Assembly: GCF_027596085.1 (NCBI RefSeq)
Contig: NC_072450.1
Location: 5,804,736-5,868,735, forward strand
DNA length: 64,000 bases
Source of the DNA: Anoplopoma fimbria
Lineage: Eukaryota; Chordata; Actinopteri; Perciformes; Anoplopomatidae
Reading direction: 5' to 3'
This document shows, piece by piece, positions 1 to 42,329 of the stretch. The number at the start of each line of letters is the position of its first letter. Positions within the stretch are counted from its first letter, which is position 1. The translations under genes were made by a program, and so were the position numbers. Below the pieces are notes generated by a model. That model made no database searches and was not told the DNA's origin. It was given only the letters and a program-made list of their open reading frames with translations.

Positions 1-1944
1 AACCAGTGTTAAGGTAACGTGACACGTAGAAATGCAAACCTCTGTCCCTTGTCAAAGTCCTGAGCTTTGAACGCCAATACATCCACTCCAACCTTCTTCC
101 AAGGACATTCTTTCTGTATAAGAACGCCACGCCTCCTTAATTGAAACGTTTTTGCCATTTAACAAAATCAAGGCAGCAACTAAGTTTCTACTAGAACTTT
201 GTTGGCAGAGCGAATGCATAGTATAAAGATGTAATATGTAAGAAGGTGAGGGCTGGTAAAAACAGATTTCAGCAAACCGTAACTATTTAAAACATGGCAG
301 AGGTCAAAACTATGTGATGATGCTGATATGATAACTAGTTAGCAGTTCTCTTGAGTTGCTCTTTGGGGTTGTGAGGAGCTAACAGTGTCACAGTGATGAT
401 GTCGGTGACATCCTGTGGTTACTACGGTCCAGATGATTTTGCTGCGTGTCACTACCAGTGTTGATGACATAGTAGATGTGTCACAGGAAAATCTCTGACC
501 CGGACAGCCTCAGCCAGACTGCTGAGTCAGCCTGCATTGATCACTGAGGGTTGCTGTGAGTGAAATGGTGCTGGGTGTACAGTGTAGGGGAACACAATCC
601 CAGAGGACACCAACAAGTTTTGGGTTTATTGGATTTTCTATTTGTGGATCCTTTTAGTGTCCATTCGGGTAAATCAGGTGGGATGTTGTTGTTTTTTCTA
701 AATAATTAGGTGTCTGTGTGTGTGATGATTGTGTAAAAAATGCAAAACTGTGAAAGATTTGGACCATCTCTTAGCCTCGGGGTGAGGTGTAATTGGTAAT
801 TGCAATGACTTTTTGTTGGGTGATAACCCCCCATCTCTCCTTTCTCACATTTGCTGTCCATATCTTCCATGTCTACTATCAGTAATAAAGGCAAAAATGC
901 CCAAAAAGCATTTGTAAAAGTAAGCGTTATAGAGTTTAAGGAGGAAATCTTGCAGTGGTGAAAAGAAATCTCTAAATAAAATTAAGGATGTCTACACACT
1001 TTGGGCAAAAGGCCTTTTTCATAGAAGATCATTTGTAGGAAAAGCACAGGTGTAACTAATAACACTAATGATCAGGGGCTGTCCTCAACCAAAGACATTC
1101 TTACTTACACCCATATGATGATGATTGTCAACTTATCCATTATTTGATTTAATTGACAGATCTGTGAAACTGACTTTCTCCACAAAAACTCATGCAAAAG
1201 CAAAATCGACCCCAAAATGTGTGATATGAGGTTTAGACACCATAATATATCTCTGCTAACCTGACGTGTCAGACCCTTGATGTGTGACAACGGAATTTGC
1301 GCTGTATTATACACTGTTGGTTTTCCTCGGGTGTGTGCAGCCCTCCTTACCCATAATTCACTGCAGCAAAAGGGGTCACTCTGTCCTGTCCAGGTGGTTT
1401 ATCTCCCAGCACTTCATTTTCTCCTTCCCTCCTTCCCTCCTTTCACTTTTGTCGCCATGACCCCCTATTCCTTTCACTGTCCACTGCTTCTCTTTGCTCT
1501 ACAGTCATCATCCTCTCGCATCTTTCGTTCACTCGTCACTCTCGAGACTTCCCCCCCTCTTTTGCCCTTGCAAAGTCCTAATTATAAGTCAATACCTCCA
1601 ATTCAGGGTCAAAATAAATGACATACTTATGGTCTATTGCCTCCAATTTGCATGCAGTCTTTCCTTTCCTTTCCTATCCCTCATTTCTTTACTCTTCTTT
1701 CTCTCCTCTAGGCTCCTCCACTTTTCTCCTCCTTCCTGTAAGTGGTGCTGATAACGGGGACTCACAGGAGCATATTGATTGTGTTCCTCTCCCAAGCATC
1801 GGCCTGTGTTGTAATAAATTACATTTGTAGTGAACTTTGCAGTTTTTTGGTATTTCAAAAGCAGAGCAGTGTCCCGAGACCAAAGTCTTGTCAATGCAAT
1901 TACATTTGGGACAAAAAAAAAGTTCAGATGGCGCCGTAAGCCAC

Positions 1945-2035
1945 ATGTTCACAGATTGTAAAGCCCTCTGAGGCAAATTTGTAATTTGTGATTCTGGGCT
2001 ATACAAAATAAACTGAATTGAATTGAATTGAATGT
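1945..2035 (+). mobile_element. Retroposon 3' tail with GAATT repeats
   Basis: Contains GTAAAGCCCTCTGAGGCAAA and ends in (TTGAA)n. This is a short, 5'-truncated 3' tail of a common fish retroposon. Confidence 0.5.
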
Positions 2036-2054
2036 TGTTACTCTGATTATGGCT

Positions 2055-2340
2055 GCAGACATCAGAATCAGAATCAACTTTATTTGCCAAGTATGCGTAC
2101 GCATACAAGGAATTTGACTTCGATTTTCCATCGCTCTCATCGTACATTCATAGCAATAAACAAAAAAACAAAACAGAAAACAAGTACAGCAAAGTAGGAT
2201 AAGGGAGGCATAAACATTTAACTTATATATATACAAGTATAAATATAAATATATATATACAAAAGTACGTATATGAACATAAAAACACAACAATTAAATG
2301 GAATTAAAAGAGCAGAATGAATGTAATAGTGCAAATTGGA
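2055..2340 (-). mobile_element. LINE 3' end (same family as 42.3 kb copy)
   Basis: On the minus strand it ends GCAAATAAAGTTGATTCTGA. The element at 42860 ends in a very similar AATAAAGCTGATTC. Both share a GTTTTTATGTTCATATA segment. No reverse transcriptase part remains here. Confidence 0.5.
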
Positions 2341-4090
2341 GGTGCTATTGCAGTATGACTGATTAATTGTTCATCAAAGTGACGGCCAGAGGAAAGTCAA
2401 TCAATGGCAGACATATTGGCTGTACTGTTTTACTTGAATGATAATCCAAATATAGACTTTCATACAAATGTCAACGTTATGAATAGAAGCATCAAACTAT
2501 TCTGTACAGCCTTGAAATAGAGATAGTTTACCATTTTCTGGAAATTGGTGTGAACTCATGCACCGCTCAAAACAATCAAAGTGAGCAAACAGTCTTCCCC
2601 ACTATGTCCTCTGGCCGCACAGCAGTGGCTCTTGCTGGGCAATGCACTCAGCTGTGTGTGTGTGTAGTTCTGTTTGCAGTTTGTCAAAAGCCAAACACAC
2701 CGTCCAAAACAATAAAACTGTTCAAACTTTCTTTTGTCCTCCACTGTTTCTCTCTTCCGGCCCCTACCGGCTGGGGGGACGCTTAAGAATAGTGAGTGAG
2801 GAGTCAGCAGTCAATCAACGGCGGCATCAAACAGACAATTAAAACTTGTTTTGAGAAAGCGTGAGTCACTGCAACCACGAGAGGTCCTTGGGAATGCAAC
2901 CACAGAGAGCACCCACGTTATTATGCAGTTTGGTGCAGCAGTATGCAACATAAGCCATGGACACACACAGATGCACACACAATCACACAACCGCTCACTC
3001 AATCACGCAGATAAAAAGTTATTGATGCTGCAGCTTTACTTTGTCAGTTGGAGGATTGTGTGGTGAAGGTGGATAGTTCCACTGGTGATTTTTTGAAGTC
3101 TCTTTCTCCCTCGGTTCCTCTCTTTCTATCAGGTGTACATGTATTCCCATCTGAGATCCTTCATCCCTTACCACTACATTGCTCTACTTTCTTTCTCTTT
3201 TCTCCCTTTCCATCCTTCAGACCCGTCTCTCTTGCCTCCTCCAGGGCCTCATTACGGAGGTAAACAGATGCTTCCACCCAGGCTATTTAACTCCCATACC
3301 CATATTCCAACACGTGATGGCTAAAGACGGCCGCAGCTGTGCGTAATTTTGTAAGAGGAGACAGCTGCAGTTTCGATGTAGCCAGAAATTACATTAGCAT
3401 CATGCAACAACATGGGGGATCATAGCTCTCCAGGTTCACCAGGTTTCTCTGACAGCTTGCTTTTTATGCTCCTTGTGATAACTGCCATCTTCTCTTTCCT
3501 CCCTCCAATAACATTTTCTTGTCTTTGACTGGGTCTGTCACGCCCAGGAGGCTGCAGGGTAAAGAGATAACAGGCGGACATAATTACAGATGGGGAAAAG
3601 TGAAGCATTGTTTATTGGAAGCTAATTGAATCCTGCCACAGACAGCAGGACGGAACATTTCCCTGCCTGACACTGGAGTGATGGCCAGGGTTGCTTCAAG
3701 AGCAGTGAATCCTGTTCATCCCTGCAAAATATAAACAATGTCTTCCTGGACCTGTAGTATGGACATTTGGACGTGAGACCAGTAAATTAAGATGTCCTGA
3801 CAACCAGAACAGCCACACTGTGTCAATATGCTAGTGGAAAACTGATTGAATGAGTGACTTTTGGTTATATTATAAGCTGTTATTGACTTAAAAGTTGTTC
3901 CGGTGAGGTCGATCAGTTTGTCAGATATACTGGAACAAAAGCAGGCCTAATCGGCATTACATTTACAGTTGATATTCCTGGTCCCCAGGTGAAGAATCTA
4001 TTGTGTTTTTGGTCACAATGGCCCATCGTCCAGCACGATTGTCATGCCAGCTTTTCCACATATAAACAACCAAATCATGTCCTGAAGTCT

Positions 4091-4415
4091 ACTGAGCACG
4101 TTCATGCTCTCCAGAGGATGAACCTCCCTGATTTTGGATGCTTACTTTAAGAGCCACCCTGTTAGGCCCCAACCTGTTGCAACACTATTGGGCCAAAACA
4201 TCCCACCACAATCTAGAATCATTGCTATGAAGCCTGCTGAACATAACCATGCTCCCCAGAGGATGAACCTCCCGGATTTTGGATGCTTACTTTTAGAGCC
4301 ATCCTGTTAGGCTCCAACCTGTTACAGCACTATTGGGCAAAAACATCCCAGCGCAATCTAGACACATTGCTATGAAGACTGCTGAACATAGTCGTGATCC
4401 TCAGAGAATGGATTT
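4091..4415 (+). repeat. 145-bp tandem repeat, about 2.2 copies
   Basis: CCAGAGGATGAACCTCCC starts at 4111 and again at 4256, and a worn third start is at 4401, giving a 145-base period. Units share GATTTTGGATGCTTAC and ACACTATTGGGC-like blocks. Confidence 0.8.
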
Positions 4416-5170
4416 GATTAGATACTGTTTTTGATGAATGCAACAGAAACCACAGTATGTTTATTGATTTGTGCCATGTGGTTTATTCTGAATGAACAAA
4501 TGTGCCCTCAGAAGACTGCTTATACGGCTTACTACCTCTTTTAGTCTTGTTGATTTAGGGATTAAACTACTTTTGCAATTTAATTATGCGGTTATTTATA
4601 GCAACAGAAACATTTGCGCTCAACTTTTCAACTCTGTATCTCTGGAAAAGTCATTCAGAAACATTTTGTTTTCGTCATTGAGTTAGGGTAGGTTTAGTGT
4701 CACAAGCTGGTCACGGTTTTTGTTACAGTTAACTCATAGATTGAACTGCCATGCAACTCCGACTCCCACTATGATCCCTTCTTCTTGTAATTTAAAATGT
4801 GTAGCTATATCACGGCTGCTAATGCTCAACCAGCAGTCAAATAAAAAGTCGTCTTCCCATCACATCCCCCCACCAGTCAGATATCTGATGTTGTCACCGA
4901 CCAGTGACATAAACCTGCTTGTGATGCTACCTTGCTGTACTTGAAGGGAGAATTTTAAATGACCAGACATTTGGTGATTGTATTTTCAGAATAAGAGTAG
5001 ACATTAGAATCACCACCCGGTCAGACAGATAATCGGTCAAAAGGAGATTTTGAGACGTACCGCTGTGGCTTCGGATGAGTGCCGAGGGATTAACATTGAT
5101 TTTCTTTCCTCATCTCTCTCCCTTTCCCTTCCACCCTTTTCTCACCCTAATCCCCCCCCCCTTCCACCAG

Positions 5171-34347
<29,177 letters not shown>

Positions 34348-36035
34348 CCCTGCTCTGCCTTCAACCACAGCTCTGTACAGTACACTGTATCATAACATAA
34401 TGTTGCATGAAGGACAGTCATATCTATAACAAAGAGATAAAAAAAGATTAACACCTCTGATAAACAAGCAGGAAGAGAAACAAACACGGAACTATTGCGA
34501 AACCTTTGTGCGGCAAGATAACATGAAAACGAGCCAAAAGGAAGTGTTTTAATTAAAAGGAAAATATGCAAAATGGAGTCGGCGATGGACGAGGTGGTGA
34601 CTGAAAGCTGTCCGTTGGAAAGCACAAACATTGTATCACTGCAGCCTTGGCAGCACTAGTTAGCCTGTAGCTTCATCTCAGCTGGTGTAACACTGAAAGC
34701 CCCGGAGCCGTGACTGGACTGCACCAGCTTGTTCTTTTCAACTTGACAACAACAACAACAAAAAAGGTCGACATCTGGAAACACATGCTGAGTTTGTCTG
34801 AGCAGGAGGGGGAGGTGTATATTTATCAAACGATGCCCTCACACTGTACACAATGTACACTAAGGGAAAGAAACCCATGTAGGAACAGTGACCTTTAACC
34901 TTTGAGCATACCTTAAACGAAAGTGATATCCACGTTGTTAAGTGGCAATAAGAAAAAATTCCACCCTAAAACACTTTTAAAACCAGCTACAGGTGTTCTT
35001 TGCATTTTTGTGGGTTATATGTTTAATTGTGGAGCCAAAACCTTGTTGTCACATCCAGATAATCTTAGGCAGTAGACTAGAATGCAACAACAGAGTTTCA
35101 GTTAGCCGATCTGTTTTTCTGTAGGCTGAAGTGCATTCTGGGAAATGTAGGTAATCACTGATTGAAGTAAGAGACTAAACATCTGAATCACAAATAGCTC
35201 CCTAAATGTACTCAGCATCAGTTGTTCATGATTTTAAAAAAAAAAAACAGTGTGAGGGTGTTTGAATGTGGATTTTTCCCTTTCAAATGTTGCATCAGCT
35301 TCTATTGATACTCGAGTGCTAAGCTAATTAGCGCCCCAAAATTAGCCCAGGAAAGCCGTTAGTGTTTAATTCCTAGTCCTTTGCCACACTGCGCTTTTTT
35401 TTTACTGTGTTCTAAATATGTTTCAAAATTTGTGACGAAGATGTTTAAAATCAGGAAAAAAAAAAATCTGGTTTAGGCTTTTTGGTTGTTCAAGACGATC
35501 TCCGACATACAGGATTCTCCTCCGTGTGGTGTGTTTCTAGAAACTTGCTCCTCTTAGTTTTCCCACATCAGAAATAGGAAAGGAGATAAAAACGGCTGAG
35601 CCTCGGCACAGTAGGTACGGGTGCTGACAAAGGGAGCGAGAGAAAAACTCTGGTGTCTTCATATCTTCACTAGTAGTGCCTCTTTTTTCATCACATCATT
35701 GTGACCTTCCTCAGTGAAACATTATCACATTTCAGCTGATCGCCATCGAGTGCGTGTTGAGTTTTCAAGAGTTTGACTGTGAAATTGCGATGAAGGAGTA
35801 TGTTTGATGGGACTTGCACCTTTTTTTTCCCCACTGCACTACATGTGCTGTACCTGTGATGTCACCGGTCATATTTCAGAACAGGGCCTTTATGTTTTAT
35901 GTTATATGTTATAGAATATAACCCCCATCGTTTTCGCCTTGCATTACTCGTGCAAGTTTGACGGCAGGAACATTTGTGTTTATTCTCATCATTTGCACTC
36001 AATGCACCAAAATAAACACTATTGCTGCTTTATAC
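34348..36035 (+). other. mapk8ip1: mapk8ip1 3' UTR (end estimated)
   Basis: No coding potential is seen after the stop. The first clear poly(A) signal, AATAAA, is at 36011-36016, so a 3' UTR of about 1.7 kb is inferred. A second AATAAA at 36107-36112 could give a slightly longer end. Confidence 0.6.
36011..36016 (+). terminator. Poly(A) signal of mapk8ip1
   Basis: Canonical AATAAA about 1.66 kb after the mapk8ip1 stop and on the same strand. Cleavage would be expected 10-30 bases downstream. Confidence 0.5.
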
Positions 36036-38234
36036 AAGTCCCAGATCATTTGAGAAATAATTGAATTCCTCAGTCTAGCCACTGTAACTTGGTACCAGCC
36101 ATAGAAAATAAATCACAAATTGGAATCCCAAGAAAAGCCATCGAGGCACTACAGAATTAAGGCAAGCTGAAACAAATAGTTGAATAATTGATTAGTTTAT
36201 TGACAGAAATAAATTTAAGCAAGTTTTCAAGTACTAATGTCAAACAATCCCAAGTTTGAGATTTGCTGCTTTTTCTTGTTCTTTTTAGGTTTGAATTGCA
36301 TTCGATTTTCTTGCATTTTTCGTTAAGATACCACCATTCAATGATCACTACAAAAAACCAAAGGATTTCCACTATTTCTATTTCATCATCCTGGGTCCAG
36401 CACGGGTACAGCACAGTTGTTCTTCAGTGGCAAACAAAGTGTGTTTCCTACATCATTTATCACTAACACTAATTTCTAAAACAAATATTTTATGTGATCT
36501 ATATTTAACAGAGGATTAAATGTCTGTAAAAAAGAAAGATGAATTAATGAAGGATGTGAAAATGTGTCCATTCAGGCATCTCGCCAGTCCCCATGGTTTG
36601 TTCCTTTCAACACCAACAACAACAACAACAACGGAAGAAATCTGGAAAGAAAATGGCCGATTGGTCTCCTGTTGCTGATCAAAAGCATCACGCAGTATCA
36701 AGAGAGCAACGCTGACTTTTATATGAGTTCCCTTCTCAAGAGCCAAATCAGGCAGATAGGAGAAACTGTACTGTAGCGGGGGCTATACAAAGGGTGTATA
36801 GACATGCCATATATAAATATAAATAATTTAATATCTGTAATTATAAATATGACAGTGTATGGATTCAACATGTAGTGTGTGAAATTGATCTTTATTTTGA
36901 ATTTTTTTTATTTTAGGTGTGAATTATTCTTTATTTAAAAATTTTAATGCAGACCTCACGGTGTCCTGTCATTATTACATTTATATCACTGTGTTTGTGA
37001 GGTCCTGGTGTTGATTCTCATCGGATGAGCCGACTCTAACTCTCGTGATGTCGCAGCGTCCCGACATCTCAGCAGTTACGCTGGTGAGTAAAATGAGTGA
37101 GTGGGATACTAATGATGTAACTATACTGAAGCTGTGTTTTCACTTGTTGTTATTAGACACATTCTTACACTTCTGTAGCTGTTATGATAACTTCTACTTC
37201 AAAATGAGTACTAGTTACTTACTGATAAAGTAATGTAATAAGCCTACTGGACGTTCATTTTCAAAATCTCTTCTATTAAACAGGCCCTATTATGCTATTT
37301 CCCGGGTGCATATTTTTATCTCAAGTTACAGTTACAACATGTTTACATGCGTTAATGCTCATAATCCTCCTTGTTTTTCTCATCCTGGCTGTCCTGCAGC
37401 ACCTCTTCTCACCCTCTCTCTGAAATGTTCCGTTGTAGCGCTTGCTCCTCCCTCCAGAAAGCAAAGTCTGCTCTGATTGGTCAGCTAGCCCGCTCTGTTG
37501 TGATTGGTCAACGTTTCACATTTCAAAAAACTCTTCCTCCGGAGCTTCAGCTTCGTCTCTCTCTTTTGTTGTTTGAGGGCCAAACTAGCAGGAAGGAGTT
37601 TTACGTGACTTCCGTAACATTATGACCTCATAAAGTTACAGAAGTGAAGGAGAGAATTCAATGGAGCCGTTTCAGGAGCTTCTAAGGGGGGAGTGTAACT
37701 CCTTTTAGAGGTGGATTTCAGGTTTTACACTCTATGGACCTTTTACATGTAAAAAAAAATATACAACACACTAAAGAAGAGGGAAAAAGCTGAAAAGCAT
37801 AATAAGGCCACTTTTAGACTTTTTTTGTTTAAGTTATGTTGCAGTGTACGCATGACTTTTATAAAGTTTTTTTTCTGCATTTTTGCCTTTATTTAGAAGC
37901 GGACAGTATAGAGGTGGTAGGTAATAAAGGGGAGGGAGAGGAGGGATGACTTGTAAAACAGGGTGCCAGCAGGACTCAAACTGGGTTTGTTGTTGTTGAA
38001 ACATGGTCAGCATGTGTTGTCAGTTTGTGATTATTAGAAGAGGATTGTTTGTGTGTGTTTGAAAATCTAAGCAGGTTTATAGCTGCAGAAAACTTTCCGA
38101 ATTGAGGTTTCTCAAAGATACTTTGCCTACGACGTAGATCTAACTAATAGTCACACCTATATGACTCATTTACCATTAATTCTGATTAAATTACGAGTTC
38201 CATCCGACTTGTCTTCAAGCTAGTTTTTCCTGTT
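36036..38234. other. Intergenic region between mapk8ip1 and the frey1-like gene
   Basis: Two genes converge here. Apart from the MITE copy at 37276-37817 and a short AAC run near 36.61 kb, nothing is recognised. Confidence 0.7.
37276..37817. mobile_element. MITE copy 2, inverted relative to copy 1
   Basis: Starts TTAAACAGGCCCTATTATGC and ends GCATAATAAGGCCACTTTTA. The interior matches 7188-7735 in reverse orientation over about 540 bases, with scattered substitutions. One TTAA flank is intact; the other is degraded. Confidence 0.75.
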
Positions 38235-38240
38235 TTTATT
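38235..38240 (-). terminator. Poly(A) signal of the frey1-like gene
   Basis: AATAAA on the minus strand, about 80 bases beyond the stop codon. Confidence 0.5.
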
Positions 38241-38318
38241 AATACAGTTGTGTTTGCCGGAGGTCCTCTAAGATAAGACCAGCTTCATTTGTTTGCATCA
38301 GGATCTGCTGTCTTCTTG

Positions 38319-38407
38319 TTAGTAGTACTCCTCCTCCAGGTTTGGCTGGTAAGGATTCTCAGTGTCAGGTGGCAGAGGAGGAGGAGGGAGGGGCCTCTCA
38401 CCATAAT
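38319..38407 (-). CDS. frey1-like exon 3, proline-rich tail and stop
   Basis: Acceptor cactgcag. It encodes YGERPLPPPPLPPDTENPYQ, then PNLEEEYY and a TAA at 38321-38319. An AATAAA on the minus strand lies about 80 bases further on (38240-38235). Confidence 0.8.
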
Positions 38408-40467
38408 CTGCAGTGACACAATACAGTTAGGTGTAATGTTTTAACCATTTTGTCTTCTCTGTTTTATCGCTATGTGTTTTTCTATAAAGCACGTGGACCT
38501 TGATTGCTTTAATCAAAGAGTATGAGTTGCTAAGCATCCTCCATAAATGAATATACCGCTTCCTTACCATCAATAACGCCGCCATGCTGTCTAAGGGGGT
38601 CGGGGTCAAAGAGCAGCTCTAACTCTGCTGTGCCTTCATCAGCTCTGCAAGAAGACAACACAACACCAGATGAAAACAGTGGCGGTAACAGCGTCACAGT
38701 GTGGAGGTCGCTGATATCAGAAACCTGAACTAATGTCTGTGTTCACATGAATATGATAATCTATGAACAGTTACTTAGACACTTTTTTTCATGAACGAGT
38801 TTCTCACTACCTCCTGCAACCATTACTCTCTCACTTCTCTGATGCATTTTTTAAATATGCTTTGAGGGAGGGTTCTAGTAGAATGGGTTTAAAGGAAACG
38901 CATTAAAATTCATATTTTGCCTCTTACCTGTAGGGGTATTTATCAATCTAGCTGGTTTTGGTGTAAATTTCCTAGTTTTGGGGATATAGGCCTTAGAGAT
39001 GTTTACCTTAAAACCAAAGAGCTGGTGGTGGACTTCCGCCGGGGTAAACACTGTCCTCTGGAACCAGTGAACATCCAGGGACAGGACATTGAGATTGTGC
39101 AATCTTATCTTAAGTACCTGGGTGTTCACTTGAACAATAAACTGGACTGGACTAATCATTCAAATGCACTTTATAAAAAGGGTCAGAGCAGACTGTATCT
39201 GCTGAGGAGACTGAGGTCCTTTGGAGTGCAGGGAGCACTCCTGAAGACCTTTTTCAACTCTGTGGTGGCATCAGCCATTTTTTATGCAGTGGTCTGCTGG
39301 AGCAGCAGCATCTCAGCAGCCGACAAGAAGAGACTCAACAAGCTTGTCAGGAAGGCCAGCAGTGTGCTGGGGTGTCCACTGGATACGGTGGAGGTGGTGG
39401 GAGACAGGAGGATGATGGCCAAGCTGTCATCCCTGATGAACAACACCTCTCACCCCATGCAGGACACCCTGGCAGCTCTGTACAGCTCCTTCAGCCACCG
39501 GCTGCTTCACCCCCGGTGTGTGAAGGAGAGGTACCGCAGGTCCTTCCTTCCTGCTGCTGTCAGGCTGCACAACCAGCTCTGCTCCCAGCAGACCACATGA
39601 CACATGACAATAAAAACCTGTGCAATACATTACACTGTGCAATAATAGTTAAAATAGTTTTTTTCTGTCTGTAAATATAATATTTCAGTTATTATTGTTT
39701 TTCTACTGTTTCTTATTGCTTATTTATAATACTTTTTTTACTTTTTTATCTTGTCTTTCTTCTACTATGTCTCTTGTGTGCACTTTACTCTATGCTGCTG
39801 TAAGCCTGCAAATTTATCTTATTTTATCTTATCTTCTCTCCAATATAATGGGACAATTAGTTGTTTAAGATAATCCAAAGTGCTTGTGAGAAGACTCGTG
39901 TTGGAAATACAGTTTCTGTGGATTATCTTTACAAACTGTCCCTTTAATACATTAAGTTTAGAGAAAATAACATAATTACACTGCTTTGTTGAATACTTGA
40001 TTATGATTGGTCAAGTATGGCACTCTACAGGCATTTATTTATAGCTGACCTCTGCTTTGAAAAACAGACCGTTGCTATGGACACAGTTATGATCTAAATA
40101 ACAGTAGATTTGTTTTTTAGCAGAAGCAATAAAAATATTTTTATATATATAAATACATTTCAAATCAATGTTTTTTCTCAAATTATTGATTTATTTAGTT
40201 ATAGGCTGTGTAATAAGCAGATACATTTTACAGTGAGCCAGTCATTATTGAGAAATCCTGGTCACCCTGCCTGGGTTCATTTCACTGTACATGTTCACAT
40301 GGTGATTTTCAAAAATATAAATAACAGCCTTATCTCAACAATAAGAACCCCCAGAAATAAGTAAAGCAGACCTACCTGCCCAGCACAGGTGCCAAAAAAC
40401 CTCCACCAAACACAAAAGAGATCATGAGGAGAGCTATAATCCGTTTACTGATCATCTCTGACTGCAT
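38319..40467 (-). CDS. Small hydrophobic-start protein, tentatively frey1 (C11orf94 homologue)
   Basis: Three exons on the minus strand (40467-40376, 38644-38568, 38407-38319) join with matching phases and AG/GT sites into 85 residues. Residues 1-30 begin MQSEMISKRIIALLMISFVF and continue with a Gly-rich hydrophobic stretch, so they form a signal peptide or signal anchor. The rest is short and acidic (ADEGTAELELLFDPDPLRQH), then proline-rich (ERPLPPPPLPPDTENPYQPN), ending LEEEYY. In mammals C11orf94/FREY1 lies next to MAPK8IP1 in the same tail-to-tail orientation and encodes a small ER membrane protein needed for sperm-oocyte fusion. The identity here rests on synteny, size and the hydrophobic start, not on a remembered alignment. 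A LINE fragment sits in intron 1. I am sure it is a gene, less sure of its name. Confidence 0.75.
38568..38644 (-). CDS. frey1-like exon 2
   Basis: The acceptor is cttcttgcag and the donor gtaagg. One base completes Arg, then 25 codons follow starting ADEGTAELELLFDPDPLRQH and ending GGVID, plus one base. The segment is acidic and hydrophilic. Confidence 0.8.
38990..39840 (+). mobile_element. 5'-truncated LINE with reverse transcriptase C-terminus
   Basis: An open frame (38917-39600) encodes the C-terminal part of a non-LTR reverse transcriptase: TKELVVDFRRG, YLKYLGVHLNNKLDW, LYLLRRLRSFG, FYAVVCWSSS and RYRRSFLPAAVRLHNQL. The catalytic YADD lies upstream and is missing. A 3' UTR follows, ending in a (TTATC)n tail near 39838. 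It sits antisense in intron 1 of the frey1-like gene. The L2/CR1-like clade is inferred. Confidence 0.75.
40376..40467 (-). CDS. frey1-like exon 1, start codon and hydrophobic segment
   Basis: The ATG is at 40467-40465 and the donor gtaggt follows 40376. It encodes 30 residues plus two bases of an Arg codon. Residues 9-27 form a hydrophobic helix preceded by a basic SKR. A second in-frame Met at codon 5 could also start. Confidence 0.75.
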
Positions 40468-42329
40468 TGTGAACAGGACGCCTTTAGCAATACAATGTAT
40501 TAACACAGAAGAAAAGTCTGGTTCTAGAACTAATTATTAGGTTTGTTAGTCTTCAAAAAGAAACGAGAAAGAAAAAAACACTCTGATTTACTCATTCAAC
40601 TATTTACACAAAACTACAAGCAGAACATTTTTCAGTTGGCGGACAAATCCATCCTGCTGTTGTGATTGTAAATAAACTGAAAGGACAAAATACTGCACAC
40701 AGACATGTGGGGGCAACAAACAGAATGTGATATTGGACCCTGGATTACACTCAGTGGGGGTAAACCCACGTACATCTGCCTGTTACAAACTTTCCCTCAA
40801 TCAAATTAATAGTTATATTTTGATGGCTATTACAAAAGTCTATGTGCAGCCCTTTCTCCTAAGGGGCCAATCACAAGTCACATGCCTTTCAATGTGACTT
40901 GTCACTCACTTGACTGAGGCAGCCAATCAAATCTAGCAAGAGGCGGGCTTTAGGAATTTGGCTTGGTGTTTAGCTCAACAATAAACATGGTGCAATAGTA
41001 TAAGACATGATTATTTTAAATTGTACAATAAAAGTGTTGTAAACTACACCAACTGTCTAAAGTTTATGTCCTAACTTTTGAACAATGGATCACTACGCTA
41101 CTCTCACACCACCTACTGTGACAGCTGTTTAGATCTCGTCCTCCACCCAACACTGATTATGGGTTCACAGGTTAGTCTGATGCCAAAGCAAACTTTGTGC
41201 TTAGTTACCAAAGCTCCTCCCACTTCAGAATTATATTGGAGCAGAGTAAATATGATGAGGTTGTCGTTTGGCTGTACCTCAGGAGGTTGGCTGGGTTCAT
41301 GTAAAATACATCATGTTAAGGTGAAAATGCAGACTAACTTGAAAAGTAAATCATTTCTAGTTCAAACAAAAGCTAAGTTGTTTTATTGTTAATATCACAG
41401 ATTGTATAATGCTACATTTACATCCGCTCAGATATATTCTTCTCATTGTATTCAAACTACAGACGGCCTCTTACTTTCTTCAGCTTTTGAGAAGGTGGTT
41501 GTCTGTGTTTTCATTTGTGAATGCACTGCATGTAATCCTCTCACAACCTCACATTTCCTCAGAAATCAGATCGATCTAATGGAAGACACATAATCTTTTG
41601 AAGATTGTTGGTGTATACACTATAGGCACTAATTAATGCAAGGTAAATGCCCCAGTGCACAGGAGTAACTAGTTATTAATTTCATTAAAACGTTTTTAAT
41701 ATTGTATTCATAGTTTTAGATATTTTTTAAAAAGCTTTGCCTAATAATGCTTTTTAATAAGCATATCATTTTGTTACAGATTGTGACTGACAATTTTACC
41801 AAAACAACCCCCCCCCCAAAAAAACATGATGAAGAAATGTTTATATAGCAAATGGTAGCGCTTCAATATAACGAAAGTTTTCTTTTGAACGCAGGCATAT
41901 TTCCCAGGTGGCATTCTGATTTACTTACAAGGGCCCATTCTCCGCCCCACACATTGTTGGAGGGCCTGCTCTCTCTATGGGTCCCCTAATCGCAGGGGCC
42001 CCGAGTGCTACAGCATTGCCTTTAATGTCAATATTTAACACACCTGAGGCTAGGACTGTTCTGCTTACAGTCTGCTCTTTGACAGGGTGAGTGGAACGAT
42101 GTCTGGGTGCATGGATGTCCCAGATGGTAGCAGTCTATGAATAATACATCATTGCCTTCAGTTTAGACAGCTCCAAGCTGATTTGAGGTCAGCTGAATGA
42201 CACAGGTGGCCGCTGTGTGGCCCATGCTGAGTGGTAAAGTGGGCCAGGGGTGAACTGAGCAGACATGGCTCTTGACATGCACTGTCTTTTCTCATTTAGG
42301 TTCCACAATAATTGTATGTCTTCTAGGGT

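Larger units (their letters stand above)
1..5170 (+). other. Probable intron 1 of mapk8ip1
   Basis: No convincing exon is seen. The stretch is AT-rich with pyrimidine tracts, two LINE/SINE tails near 2 kb and a 145-bp tandem repeat near 4.1-4.4 kb. It ends in a C/T-rich tract before the 5171 exon. Confidence 0.6.

Noticed and set aside
1689..2293. Open frames of 86-152 residues on the minus strand
   Set aside because: They run through LINE/SINE tails and pyrimidine tracts and show no protein family features or splice context.
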